This document shows, piece by piece, positions 24,723 through 35,881 of a stretch of 64,000 nucleotides of DNA (position 1 is its first letter; every line of letters begins with the position of its first letter). The DNA is from Trichosphaerium sp. ATCC 40318 (Eukaryota; Discosea; Flabellinia; Trichosidae), in assembly GCA_038496445.1 (NCBI GenBank), contig JALMLS010000585.1, positions 372,001 to 436,000 of the forward strand, read 5' to 3'. Both the position numbers and the translations under genes were made by a program. The notes below the pieces were generated by a model. The model was given only the letters and a program-made list of their open reading frames with translations. It made no database searches and was not told the DNA's origin.

Positions 24723-25206
24723 ACGCGAGGTTATTAGCAAAAACCACGAAATGTAAAAAGGATAAAGAGAAATGACGATAGTACAACAACACGCGAGTGG
24801 CTGTTCGCGTGTTAACCTATCACACAGTGTACAATAAAAAAAGTAAAACAGGGAATCCGTTATCGTTTCGTGCAAAAACGTCACAAAGAGCGTTATGCCA
24901 CTCACCTACGCCCAGGACTAACTCTACGCGTAGCACAGCAACTAAAGCTGCGTGACGAATTCTTGTTGCTCAACGTAGTCTACAATATACTACGGAGATA
25001 AAAGCGGTGTTATTAATTATACTCAGCATACCGACATTGAGTAAAGGGACTGAGGAAAGCTCTAACGAACAGCTACGAAAATGTAGCGAATTTTCATAAA
25101 TAGAGTACTAAATTTTTGCACCAATAACATTCGAGCATTTTGAAAAAAATGAAATTTCTGTAATTGTATCCTAGCAAAAGTTAACATAAAGTAAACAACA
25201 ACCATC
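24723..25206. other. Histone gene upstream region
   Basis: Spacer between the PP2C stop and the H2A start. AT-rich, with TATTAATTATACTC at about 25009-25024 as a possible TATA-like element. No gene seen. Confidence 0.35.
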
Positions 25207-25629
25207 ATGTCTAAAAAATCATCTTCTGAAGCTCGCGCAGGAAAAGGCAGAAAGGCCGGTGACAAATCACGCTCATTCAAAGCCGGTTTGACTTTCCCAG
25301 TTGGCCGTCTCCACAGGCAACTCAAACAAGGTCAATTCGCCAAACGTGTAGGTATTGGTGCTCCAGTATACCTCGCCGCTGTTTTGGAATATTTGACCGC
25401 CGAAGTCCTCGAACTCGCTGGTAACGCTGCTCGCGACAACAAGAAAGTCCGTATTGTGCCAAGACACATCATGCTTGCTGTCCGTAACGACGAAGAACTC
25501 AACAAGCTTCTCGGTAAAGTAACGATCTCAAGCGGTGGTGTTATCCCTAACATTCACACCAACTTGTTGCCTGACAAACAAAAGAAGGCTGCTTTGTTGG
25601 AATCTGGCGGTGACTCCCAAGTTTACTAA
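25207..25629 (+). CDS. Histone H2A, H2A.X type
   Basis: Intronless, 140 residues. Canonical core: [58 protein letters not shown] and [18 protein letters not shown]. The C-terminus ends SGGDSQVY, an SQ motif followed by one residue and an aromatic, i.e. the H2A.X phosphorylation site in nearly standard form (usual SQ-E/D-hydrophobic; here V precedes Y). It packages DNA and is expected to be phosphorylated at the SQ serine by PIKK kinases near breaks. It is a lone gene, with no H2B partner in the window. Codon choice is more GC-rich than in its neighbours, as in highly expressed genes. Confidence 0.98.
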   Translation: MSKKSSSEARAGKGRKAGDKSRSFKAGLTFPVGRLHRQLKQGQFAKRVGIGAPVYLAAVLEYLTAEVLELAGNAARDNKKVRIVPRHIMLAVRNDEELNKLLGKVTISSGGVIPNIHTNLLPDKQKKAALLESGGDSQVY

Positions 25630-25942
25630 ACTATTACGAGTTTTCTAAATGGCTTTTTTTAAAGCCCCTTAAACTGCTGTTTAAACCACTTGTCTTATTT
25701 CCCAGTATTTAACGTTTTTTTAACTCAGTACTATTTTTTCTATCTTGATCATTTTTTACCGCCAATTTTGATCCGTCCATGTTATTTCTTTGTCGCTATA
25801 TTATTCAGTATGTAAATGTATGCGCTTATTGTGGTAGCTAGGTTGCTGTTGTTATTTACTATTGTGTAATCGCTTGTTTCAGATACACGTGTTTTGTTAT
25901 CTGCACTTTTCTATATTCATCCAAACGTTATTGCAGAGCAAA
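25630..25942. other. Spacer after H2A
   Basis: Short AT-rich spacer. No animal-type histone stem-loop evident by eye. Confidence 0.35.
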
Positions 25943-28107
25943 ATGTCGCTAAGTCGCCTTCACTTTTTTAGTGTCAGGTGATGGTAAGAGCTACTATATG
26001 CGCGTAGTTTGTTTAGGATACCGCAAGGGTTATTCCTCTACGCGTCAGCGTGTGCAGCAGCGTAGATACGTTTGGTGGAGTCCCAAAAAACCTGTAGAAC
26101 AAAAAGATACCTCTGTTGGCCAAACTGAGGTAGTTGTTGAAGAGCCAGAGTATAATTACTATGATCCAGTCACTATGGTACCCAAGGATATAGATATACT
26201 CAAGCAGTCGTTAAAAGGCGTCAGTGACCGAGATATACCAGCTAAAGGTTCTGACGCGCGAAATTTATTGCGTGGGCTTCGTGGCTTTATTAATTATCAG
26301 TATTGGTGCGTATACGCATAGAAAACATTTAGAAATGCTTTTTACGCGTTTTTATCTAATTTTGTGAAGGTACATACCATCACAACCAACACATGACGGA
26401 CCGCCAGTAATATCATTCATAAAGTCAGAGCGGGGTACGGCGTCTTTTTTAGCGTTTTTATAAAAAAATGATTTCACGTTTTTCTGACGCACAAATGTCT
26501 CAACGTCTCTCGTTTGCAATGGGTTGCTATGGTATGTGCTAACTATTTGTAGATGCAAGCACTATACCCAGGAACCAAGACAACGCACCTTTTTGGAAAC
26601 GCGCTGCTTCTTCTTTCACTGGCGCGTTAGCTGCTCAGTGGAACCGTTCTCCGCAGTTGACACTACCCATCTTTTCTACTATTGAGCATTTTGAGGCATA
26701 CAAGCAGAGGTCTACTATTGATGTCATGCAGACTGCAACGCCTATGCGGATTGATGGTACTTTATTTTTTGATTTTTTGTTTTCCATCCTTTTTGCGCTT
26801 GAAAATGGCTTTTAAGAGCCTATTGTTGTTGGATATTGTTGATTAGTAATGTGTATACTCATAGGTTCTCAGTTGGTTAATGTTATAGTTTCTGAAGTGC
26901 TTGGTGTTAGAGGCAACCGTGAAAAATTCAACAGATTTCAGATTAATCCTGTGGACATCAATGGAGGGACATCTGTTAATGTTGATCACGTTCCTTTAAT
27001 GCTTCAACTACAGACAATACTCACGACAGAGACATTGCTTAAAAAATTGTTCCAGTTCGAGGTTTGTGTTCACGTGTTCTGGTTTTGTTTTTTCTTTGCT
27101 TGAAGCTTACTTTTTGTTTTTATTGTAGGGTGATTTAGGGCGATTGATTAAGAGTGATGCTGTTGAAATGATGGATCTTGTAAAGAGTTTGGAAGAACCT
27201 ACTAAGCGTACAGCTCCTGGAATATTGACAAGCTCTAGTGTTCGGGAAATAATGAATAGTCCACAGACTAATAAGACGGTGTGTTTTTTTTTAACTCCTT
27301 TTTTTTTTTGGGTTTATTTCGCCTTCATGGATCTTTTGTACTGATTTATATTTGTCCTAGCTTAAGCATTTTTTAACTCTCATAAATAATGTAATCATTT
27401 CAACAAGTCGTAAAGGCAAGAGTATCGGTATAGACAAAGATGGTAAGATTTCTTTCCGTGAAGTTGAAAAATTAAAAAAAAATTAAAGCTAGCGAATGTC
27501 ACTTACTGACATCGTTGTTTAGGTAATCTTTTATGTTGGACTGATTTTATTGAGTATAAAGAGTTTACCTCAAATCAGAAGGGTATAAATCACAGTAGAG
27601 AGAAGGCTACTTTGGCCTTAGGAGAAGTTATCCGCTTGCATCGTCAGTTTGAATGTAAAGACCTGATAGTTAATCCTGGATCTCCATTAGAGGTACCTCT
27701 TTAAATGCAAACTTGCCTTAGCAATGAAGAATTACTACATTACATTGTGTTGTTGAGTTTTCTTGATGAAAAAGAACAATGAAAAATGAGCAACTTGTGT
27801 TGCATTGAAACACTGTTTTTTCGTTTGTTTGACTTTTTTCCAGGTCCGATTTTTGCAGTCTCACGTGGATCTTACTCAAGAATATTTGGATGAATACGAG
27901 TGGTTACCAGATACTATAGAATTATCAGAGCGAATAGGTGATCCACCACGTGTCAACCCTATTTTCAAAGTGAAAGAACAAGATCTTATTGATGTTGGAT
28001 TTTTACCTAAAAAACCTAACCTCAACTTTAAAAAAGGAAAAAAGGAGGAACAGCAGAAATCGTCATCATCAAATAACGAGGGAAATACTGACTTCAAGGA
28101 ACTGTAA
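25943..28107 (+). CDS. Probable mitochondrial protein, unknown
   Basis: About nine exons, roughly 470 residues. After the first intron (A|GTGTCA...TTTAG) the N-terminus reads MSLSRLHFFRYRKGYSSTRQ, an Arg-rich, Ser-rich presequence. Later blocks include YYDPVTMVPKDIDILKQSL, PSQPTHDGPPVISFIKSER, DNAPFWKRAASSFTGALA, LTLPIFSTIEHFEAYKQR and VNVDHVPLMLQLQTIL. The Lys-rich tail is NFKKGKKEEQQKSSSSN. A small exon at about 26371-26431 is supported by frame and splice sites on both sides. No enzyme motif is seen; the family is unknown to me. Confidence 0.7.
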
Positions 28108-28984
28108 AAAAAAATAAAATATCAATAATAAGTAGGGAGAAACCTCACTCACTGAGTTTTGGCTTGATAAGTACTTAACACTACCAAACATTGTAAATTA
28201 TTTTCGTTGGAAAAAAAATCTTTTTTTTTTTCAGTTATTTAATAATCGTACAACTGTAGTGATGCTACACTGTAGGACAAAGATCTCAGGTGCTGACCCT
28301 GACGCCACAGTATTGAGTTTTTTTCCAAATCATTACAATTTTGTTACTGTCGTAATTTACATACATTGTACTGTGCTTCAAGAACTTAGAAGCCTGATTA
28401 AATAATCTAGTGGTATCCTAGAGGCACCTGGACGCAGTAAAATAGTCTGGTTGTTATAGAGACTCTGGAATTGACCTTGAATTACCTATCGATGATCGCG
28501 TTTCTCCAGTATTTTACTCTTATTATCCACAAAGATATGTTTGTTGTTTGGTTTATTTTGATTAAGCAAAGCCTACTCTGGCGCATATTTCGTTACATTA
28601 TATAGTACAACACAAGCTCTCCATAGAACCTGGAATGCCCCTTACCACAACGATATGTGCTAACAATGAACAAGTATTGTTTTGTTGTAAATTTACTTTG
28701 TCAGTCAAAAATAGCGGTGATGGTCCAGCTCAGTGAGCTTGAAAATAAGATTAGCCGCACTATTTTTTGGTTTGTACAGATTAAATAGGCAAAATGGATG
28801 GTGGTATACACAAAGTGCTTTCACCCATTCGAAAACCAAGTTTTGAAGAAAATAATGTCAAGTTAATAGTATTCACTGAAACACTTTAATGTTACAAAAA
28901 CGTAATCAAGGCAAACATAACTTACAAACCAAAACAACAACAAACGCAACTCATAAACATATTATACACGCAAAATAAACTAAT
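28108..28984. other. Intergenic region, 0.9 kb
   Basis: No sustained reading frame, RNA gene or recognised remnant. Presumed to hold the sirtuin promoter. Confidence 0.4.
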
Positions 28985-30410
28985 ATGCAGACATCTAAAG
29001 CAAATATACCTTTTACAATCGAAGATGTCGCTAAAGTAAATATATACTTGGCGGAGTACTTTAAACAACTAAACATGCATCCAACAAGAACATCTACCGG
29101 TAAAGAAAAGCAAACAGTAAGTCAACAACTGATAAAACTACAAAACTCTAATAATACACCAAGGATAGTGACGTTCGTCGTATGAACGAAATCGAAGGCG
29201 GTGTTGATGACATTGACATGCACGGACATTTGGGCAAACAAAAAGGCTGGAAGGCTCCTATCTTACGTACTTTTTGCGATGTGGAAGCAAGAAAAGGTTA
29301 CGACTCGATGAAAGCACATGAATACAGTGAAGACCCAGAAACTTTAAAAATCAAAGTGAAGGAACTTGCAAGACTCATTAAAGCTTCTAAGCATTGTGTC
29401 GCATACACAGGCGCTGGTATATCTACTGCAAGTGGTATAAACGACTATGCATCTCAATCAAAGGATTCTATGGCAACAGGAACTAAAGCAAAAGGACGTG
29501 CTAAGAAACGATCTGGTTTGGATGCTGAACCTACGTTCTCGCATTATACACTTGCTGCTCTTTCAAAGGAAGGATATCTTAAGCACTGGATACAACAAAA
29601 TCATGATGGCTTGCCACAAAAGGTAATTAATTTGTTCACAAACACGTGTTTTTTTTTGTTATCGTACTTGCTTTGATTTTCGTTTCTGACTGGTTTCTTC
29701 AGGCTGGGTTCCCACAAGAAGACATAAATGAGATACACGGCGCTTGGTTCAATCCATCAAATCCTGTAGTACCAATGTCTGGTAGTCTCAGAGACGACTT
29801 GTTTGACTGGATGTTGGAAGAAGAGCAAAAAGCTGACTTGGTTCTTACACTTGGAACAAGTCTGTGTGGTATGAACGCCGACCGTGTCGTCAAGACAGCT
29901 GGAAAGAAATATGTAAGAAAAGGAAAAGGTCTAGGATCTGTCATCATTGGTTTCCAAAGAACAATACTTGATCCTTTGGCTTCACTTCGCATTTTTGCAA
30001 GCATTGATGAAGTTATGCTTCATCTGGCCATTGAGATGAAACTCCCATACAATCCAGTCCCATACACACCCTCAATCCCAGAAGAAGCGAAAACAAAGCG
30101 CAAAAATGTATACAGAGTACCTTATGACCCAAAGACTGGGTTGAAAAGTGACACGAAAACAATGGAATGGGATTTGAGAAAAGGCTCATTGATAAAGTTG
30201 ACAGGTGGCCCAGGTGTAGGATTTAGTGGAAAAGTACTACTTACGCCAGAGCATGCTAAGCGTAGAATAGCGTATAGAGTACAATTCCCATTCACAAGAG
30301 AAGGAAGCAAAGATTTTGGCAAAGTACTTAAATGTTACAGCCTTGGTACATGGTTTATTGAAGGCGCTTGCAAAGGCACTCTCAAGCAACTACCTTTTAT
30401 TAATGAGTAG
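28985..30410 (+). CDS. Sirtuin (Sir2-like) without the zinc cysteines
   Basis: Three exons from ATG 28985. The first (MQTSKANIPFTIEDVAKV) joins across GTAAGTC...CCAAG to DSDVRRMNEIEGG. NAD-fold motifs: CVAYTGAGISTASGI, WIQQNHDGLPQKAG (usual QNVDGL) and INEIHGAWF with the catalytic His, then LVLTLGTSLCGMNADRV. Between the catalytic His and GTSL the standard four zinc Cys (two CxxC) are replaced by a short SNPVVPMSGSLRDDLFDW, so this belongs to a zinc-less group. A C-terminal extension of over 150 residues follows (KLTGGPGVGFSGKVLL). Expected activity is NAD-dependent lysine deacylation; target and place are unknown. Confidence 0.88.
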
Positions 30411-30864
30411 AATGAATTCGTGTATTTAAATTAAAACCATTTGTAAATAAAACATTGTGCATAATCTATCACGTGTTCATTGTACAACTTAATCATGTTT
30501 GAATGACAAAAAAAAACCAAAATAAGTTCTTAGGAAACCTTCTCAACCCTCCTCTAGAATGCTCTTGAAAGAGACTCTTAGTAAGGGCTGCTGGCTATAG
30601 ATATAAGGTAGTTACTTTCAAAGTTCTGTTAAAGATTGCAAGGACAAATGACATTACACAGTATATTGTATTAATACCATTTATTTTTTAGGCCGGAAAA
30701 TGTACTTCAAAACACCACATGATCTTTCGCCATAAAATGATCTTGCCAGCGTTAAAATACTGGAGGTTGTAAACAACAATAGCTCTAATTGCAAAGTACA
30801 ACACGGCGAGTGTTTAGGTTAAGTTTCAGCTTTAGTTCAGTGATAGTAAAAAAAGTGGTAAACA

Positions 30865-32252
30865 ATGGCGGAAGTACGTGTTTAAAGAATACCACAATGA
30901 GTGAGGTTGTCTAGGCACTACTTTTAGCGGTTTGAGGTATAACGTTTTCTTTAGATGTTCCTGAGGTCCTCAGGGAAGCATGGGTTTAAACTGTTGTCTT
31001 CTGTGGAGACACACGAGTCAAATCAGCGTATTCCTAAGGAAAAATTACTGGAGATGCTCAAAGCCGAGGTTACAATGCGTTGTTCCAAGGAAGTACGCGT
31101 ATGGTACAGATAAACTAATTAATAATTAAATTTAGTACCAAACGCTCTACACGCAGCAAGATACAGCTGAATGGTTGTTAGAAGTTGAAACTAAGCTCCA
31201 GAAGCAGTTGCTAATAGATTTCGACATGACTGAATGCTCTGTTAGCAAGTACAGATCTCAACGCGGTTTGTATAAAGATGACAACGATATAAGAGGTACG
31301 CTTGAGTATCTTTGTCGATTTGTTATCTAACTGACGTCTTTAAAGACGCTGCTATATACATTAAATACGATAGAAGCTTCAGTGGAGTACTTAGTGTTGG
31401 CGACATAGCTCCTGATGTCGGTCTAGTTACCCTTGAAGAGAAAAAAGTACGAATAAAAAAACCAAATCCTGGCTTTAGTCAGCATCAATGTCAACCATCT
31501 GATCAACCTGTTAGGTTACCTTGTATGAGCTGATGCGCCTTGAGGAGGAAAAACCATGTGTTATTATTGCAGGTACAAGTGAATATAAAGAGAAAAGTAA
31601 TAGTATGTTAGAAACGTTTAAAGCTTTTTTAGGCTCTCACACGTGACCCCCAATGAGAAACGCATTGCCTACTTTTATGAAGATGGCAGAGCGTTTTGCT
31701 GAGAAATGCAATTTTGTTATGGTGTATCTCATGGAAGCCCACGCAGCTGATGAATGGCCTCTTGGCACAAAAGTACATTATCTTATTCTGTAATGATTCT
31801 TACTTGTGCTAACAAATATAGGTGACAATAAACCAGCACAAGACTAATAAAGAAAGAATAGATGCAGCGACAGATCTCAAAGAAAAATACAAAATCAACT
31901 TTCCTTTAGTTGTACGCTCTCAATTTTTTTGTGTACTGAACTTCCAAAGTCATTTTTTTTTATCTTTCTCGTTTTTTTCTTGGATTAGTAGCTATGTTGT
32001 ACCATTTTTCCTCGTTTTGATTTAGTTAATTTTAGGTTGATGGTATTGAAAATACTTTCCATAAAACGTATGCAGCTTGGCCTGAGCGTTACTTTATTGT
32101 AGACAAAGCAGGAAAACTCGCACATATTGTACACAACAATACAATCATTTTTATTCTTATTCTTTTTAAAACAGGCTGTACCTGGTCCTATGGGATACAC
32201 AAGCGCTCATATTGACCAAGTTCAAGAATGGTTAGAGAATAGATGCCTATAA
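30865..32252 (+). CDS. Iodothyronine-deiodinase-like selenoprotein (UGA = Sec)
   Basis: About nine exons from ATG 30865 (MAE joined to MFLRSSGKHGFKLLSS), about 270 residues. The thioredoxin-fold domain reads SVGDIAPDVGLVTLEEKK, VTLYELMRLEEEKPCVIIAG, SHT-TGA-PPMRNALPTF, FVMVYLMEAHAADEWPLG, INQHKTNKERIDAATDLK, YAAWPERYFIVDKAGKL and PGPMGYTSAHIDQVQEWL. In deiodinases the same place reads SxT-Sec-PPF, with EAHxxDxW downstream, so the in-frame TGA at 31644-31646 fits Sec. All sequence after it stays open to TAA 32250. A SECIS-like stem-loop follows. Deiodinases remove iodine by reduction; in a protist the substrate may differ. No N-terminal membrane anchor is seen. Confidence 0.88.
31644..31646 (+). 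other. Predicted selenocysteine codon TGA
   Basis: In-frame TGA between Thr (ACG) and Pro-Pro-Met (CCC CCA ATG), aligned with the catalytic Sec of deiodinases. It lies two codons after the exon start that follows the GTACAAG...TTTTAG intron. It is TGA, not TAA or TAG. Confidence 0.88.
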
Positions 32253-32294
32253 TACAGTTCAAGAGGGCTGTGAAGATGTTGTTTCCGTCTGGTA

Positions 32295-32355
32295 AATCGA
32301 ATGATAGTACAACAGTAAAACCTTGAAAGAAGCTTGTTGTAACTTGACAATACTC
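32295..32355 (+). promoter_or_regulatory. Candidate SECIS element in the 3' UTR
   Basis: ATGA at 32301-32304 and TGAC at 32345-32348 can form the SECIS quartet. Between them, AGT-ACAACAG pairs with CTTGTTGT-ACT, leaving one bulged A, for about 10 base pairs. The apical loop starts TAAAACC and supplies unpaired AA about 12 nt after ATGA, the spacing typical of eukaryotic SECIS. Stop to ATGA is about 50 nt. Lower helix I is weak by eye. Confidence 0.78.
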
Positions 32356-32750
32356 GTATGTTTATCGGTGTAAATAAATGTATTAGGCTTTATTTAATCT
32401 ACACTTCAAGATATGGATGTAAACTAGTGAGTGCTCTTTAACATTGTTGTATATTGATAAATGAGTACACGTGCAATTCTTCAATACTTTTTTTTTCTAT
32501 GATTATGCCTGCACTAGTGTGGCAGCGCAGTACATTGCCAACAAATAATAAGTAATTCGTACCTCTCTGATCTCATTCAGGTCCTACGGACGCTTCGTTG
32601 GCGAGTGTAGTATTTACAAGCGCTACTTGAAATACTGCAGTAGTCTTGATACCTGATGTGAAATAGCAATTTTATTCTTGCACAAGTAAGGTGCTTTCTC
32701 TCGTGTTGTGGAATGTGATATTTTCACTCCTTCCACGTTTTTGCAAGATC

Positions 32751-32806
32751 CTACACTTTGATACTTCGCCCAAACGTGTTGCAAACTTGAATGACACGGA
32801 CAATAT
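32751..32806 (+). repeat. Dispersed short repeat, copy 1
   Basis: The blocks TTGCAAGATC, CTACACTTTGATACTTC and GCAAACTTGAATGACACGG recur in the reverse complement at 62351-62416, and the last block again, inverted, at 62444-62467. Confidence 0.8.
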
Positions 32807-33453
32807 TGAGATTATTCTACGTATATTTCGGTCGTTGAAAGCAACTATTAGGTGTTCGAGTTGAAACAACTAAGTTAATGCAAAAAAAACCGCTAAAAAT
32901 TCAAAGGATCCTTAAACAAATGGTGTGTAGGCATCCTTTGTAGGTGGCTTGTTTACCTCACAATGCCGTTTTGAAACATGAGATTCCTCAATACACTCAT
33001 CAATACTACCCGCAACAATGTTATAGCACGTGCTTATTTATTAGGTCTCTTCCTCTGATCTTTGTTGTAAACGAGCTACAAAGTTATTTCGATAAACGTA
33101 TAGCGTGCGATCTCATCTGGTTCATATTTTTCATGGTGCATGAATGATAAACAAGGCATGGGAATATCTATTTGACATAGAGATGGTTTTAAAATGGTGA
33201 GTGTTCCTCGTGTTCCTCGTGTAGTTTCGTGTCGTAGTTTGGGATTCATGCTCAAGATACAAGCATTGGATTAATCTCTATCCTGGAGCAATAGCCTACT
33301 TCACAACACTTACGCTCCGTGTAGTCATGTTTTAGTAGTACTAATAGTTACGTGAAATCGGATATTCATCGGACAAACTATAAGTATTGGACAAACAACA
33401 CTATGAACAAAAATTTACGAGTTTTCATTTAGAAAATAAGGATTACACTCACA

Positions 33454-33851
33454 ATGAACGCCTTTTCTCCAACGACTATGATATCACTGACCACTATTTT
33501 TGTTGTCTTGATGTTTGTATGCTCAGTAACAGGACATGACGAAGAGGAAGAATCATGTGTTGGTAAATGGTGCTCAAGACTCTACACAAAGAAAAATGGT
33601 GACCCTGGAACTTTTTGTGCTGATGTATGGGGTTCATGCCCAGATAACACTTATGATTATGTACGTGCTAGGAAGCAAGTTTACAACCTACGAATTCCAC
33701 TTCTAATAGTGATTAGCACGTTCGAATTGAAAACAAAAAAAAGTGTAGACGATGCAATCAGAGAACACCTAGCGCTGGAAGATGTAACCATAATGCTGGT
33801 AACATGTGGTCAAAAGGCTTTATTAGGCATTCCTGCTATGAATGCAAATAA
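33454..33851 (+). CDS. Small secreted Cys-rich protein
   Basis: ATG 33454 starts a signal peptide (MISLTTIFVVLMFVCSVTG), then an acidic stretch and Cys-containing ESCVGKWCSRLY and DPGTFCADVWGSCPDN. A GTACGTG intron after DNTYDY, with a likely acceptor at about 33743 (AAAAAAAAG), leads to CRRCNQRTPSAGRCNHNAGN and GFIRHSCYECK-stop. The acceptor lacks a pyrimidine tract, so the join is tentative; it is favoured because it yields a second Cys-rich block of the same style. Reading through without the intron gives a Cys-poor sequence. Function unknown. Confidence 0.55.
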
Positions 33852-34573
33852 GCGATGCGTGTTGGTATGTTATAGAAGAGGGAACCCCGGTGATATTTGT
33901 TCTCAGACAACTATAATAAAGTATCTCTTTTCTATTCCAAACATCAGAAAAAATCACGTGGAGTTTTTTCAATTTAAGTACTGTCATTTATGCTTGTTTT
34001 TGTCAAGTTGTATGTGGTGTACTGCGCTTAGCCATGGTATTTTTTTCATTGACGGCATTGTGGTGCGGTAGTTTAGCGATGAACTATCACTTGGGTCTCT
34101 GAAAACAAAATTGAAAATGAACTAATTAGTTAGAAACGTTTTATTACACTGGCACTTCAATGATGTATGAAAGTCTTCAACTTTTCAGAGCACCAATACA
34201 ATCACTTAAGCCTTTGTGGGTGACCAAACATATTGGGTCGTTTGCGCTCCTATTACTCCGCATCTTTGCCGGCATTAGTATAAACCACTTTAGACATGTG
34301 GATCGCTTCCGATAAGTTTTTGCGATGTGCTCCGATGCCCACACAGAGACTGTGCTTGTGATGCATGTAGGCGACTTCCGAAGCTCTAGTGATCAGCGTG
34401 GCAGGTGAGCAAGAGCGTGGCAGTTTGTTGTAGCCCAAACGGTTAATGTTCACTGAAAAAATCTTATTTCACGTGTACTCGAGACAACACTGTCTCATTC
34501 TCAAATTACTCGTGAATACGTTTGTATCAACTTGCAAACATAATCTTTCACTCCAAAGACCAAAACAACAACA
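33852..34573. other. Intergenic region
   Basis: No supported gene. A minus-strand frame at 34253-34453 (CVGIGAHRKNLSEA) has no recognisable homology. Confidence 0.35.
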
Positions 34574-35239
34574 ATGGCATACAAAGCTGTAATCAAAACA
34601 ATGCTAGTGTTACTCTGTATTCTTGCATGTGTGCATGGATCCGAGCAAGGATTAGGCACTTCACGTCCATCTATACCTGTGTGTGAAGGTGATACTATCG
34701 CTCACGAGATTTACACAGTGTCAAGAACTGGAGGAAATGGCAATGGTATTTCTGATACTATTGTGTATAACATGGGCTTCTACAATGACCCAAGGATCAT
34801 TGGACGTCTTACTTTTGGTGATGCTAGTGCAGACTGTTCTTCATCCACTACCGATGTTTGTTGCAATGCTGAACAATCTATTTGTCTCAGACCTGTATGT
34901 AACTTGTTTAATTCGTAATTACAAACTCACTTTACAATAGCATGCCTCTGCACCTTATCTCGCCTTTGCCATTCCAACGAACACTACAACATGTACTGTT
35001 TACCATTACGAAACAGATTCATTCACAAGCACTCGTGGATTATTGTTTGCAACTGATGACGGTGTATGTCTTTGTTTTTCTTTAGACATTGCAATTTGAT
35101 AACCTCTCTTTAGAATACTGGATGTAATGTTAACGGTGGATGGCCCTGCTTCATGATTGGTAGTTCAGATATCCAACCGATACCTATGGGCACTTACAGT
35201 AACTACGTCATAGATTGCATCAAACCGTGTGCTTCATAG
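34574..35239 (+). CDS. Secreted protein, unknown
   Basis: Three exons. Signal peptide AVIKTMLVLLCILACVHG. The mature part has paired Cys: IPVCEGDTIAHEIYT, DTIVYNMGFYNDPRIIGRL, DCSSSTTDVCCNAEQSICL, HASAPYLAFAIPTNTTTC, TSTRGLLFATDDG, NTGCNVNGGWPCFMIGS and CIKPCAS-stop. The introns (GTATGTAAC...AATAG and GTATGTC...TTTAG) keep the frame. N-glycosylation sites are present (NTTTC). No known domain recognised. Probably an extracellular beta-rich protein. Confidence 0.75.
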
Positions 35240-35403
35240 ATAAACAAAAATAAATTCCAAAAATATCGTTCCCTTAGTAGTATGTACATACTTACGTAAT
35301 TTGAGATTTGAATAGTAAACTAACGTTATGGAAATAGTAGTCACCATGTATGAGTTGCCTTCTTTTTTGAAGGGTTGTTAGTCCTGCCAACAATTGTAAA
35401 TTT

Positions 35404-35476
35404 AGTGAAGTTGTTAGAGTAATACGAAAATATGTGGAAATACAAAAGACTCCTGAGCAACCGTAAGGTGATGTAA
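35404..35476 (+). pseudogene. Remnant of a Ras C-terminus
   Basis: Reads VRVIRKYVEIQKTPEQP followed by AAGGTGATGTAA, closely matching the end of the Ras gene at 7392-8318 (VREIRKYEEIQNTP, CKVM-stop). No upstream domain is present. Confidence 0.75.
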
Positions 35477-35737
35477 GCTACCAACGATATAATTTTTTTT
35501 TATTCAAATCATAAAGGTACTCCTCGATCTGTACCCATTACTTTAGAAAATATGATTGATGGAACAGGTAAGGATTCTAGTATTTCTTTAATTATGACGT
35601 ATACGTGGCATGGTTTTAGTATATGTTGACCATTATCGTGCTATATCATGAAATCAAGCCCTCACTAGAAAACATACCACAAGAAGAAGAGATTGAACAT
35701 GTAACATAAATACAAAACATAGTCAGCTGGCTGTACA

Positions 35738-35863
35738 TGTACCACGACAAGTGGTTTGACAAGAGCTGGGACTAAGGGCATGGATGCCAACTACGTTGCC
35801 TGCTTAAGCCAGACTGCAAATGGAGCTCAATGAAAACCCTTGAAACAAGACGACCACGAAAAG
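35738..35863 (+). repeat. Dispersed repeat, copy 1 (about 125 bp)
   Basis: Shares GACAAGTGGTTTGACAA, GTTGCCTGCTT, AAGCCAGACT and AAATGGAGCTCAATGAAA in order with 45664-45800 on the same strand. Roughly four-fifths identical by eye, with small indels. Confidence 0.8.
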
Positions 35864-35881
35864 TAGGAATAAATCCCTAGA

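Larger units (their letters stand above)
32253..33453. other. Intergenic, 1.2 kb, with SECIS and one dispersed repeat
   Basis: Apart from the SECIS and the repeat at 32751-32806, I find no gene. Short ORFs at 32672-32869 and 32944-33147 lack support. Confidence 0.4.

Noticed and set aside
26352-26558. Minus-strand ORF reading SDFMNDITGGPSCVGCDG
   Set aside because: It is antisense to a plus-strand exon (about 26371-26431) supported by splice sites and frame on both sides.
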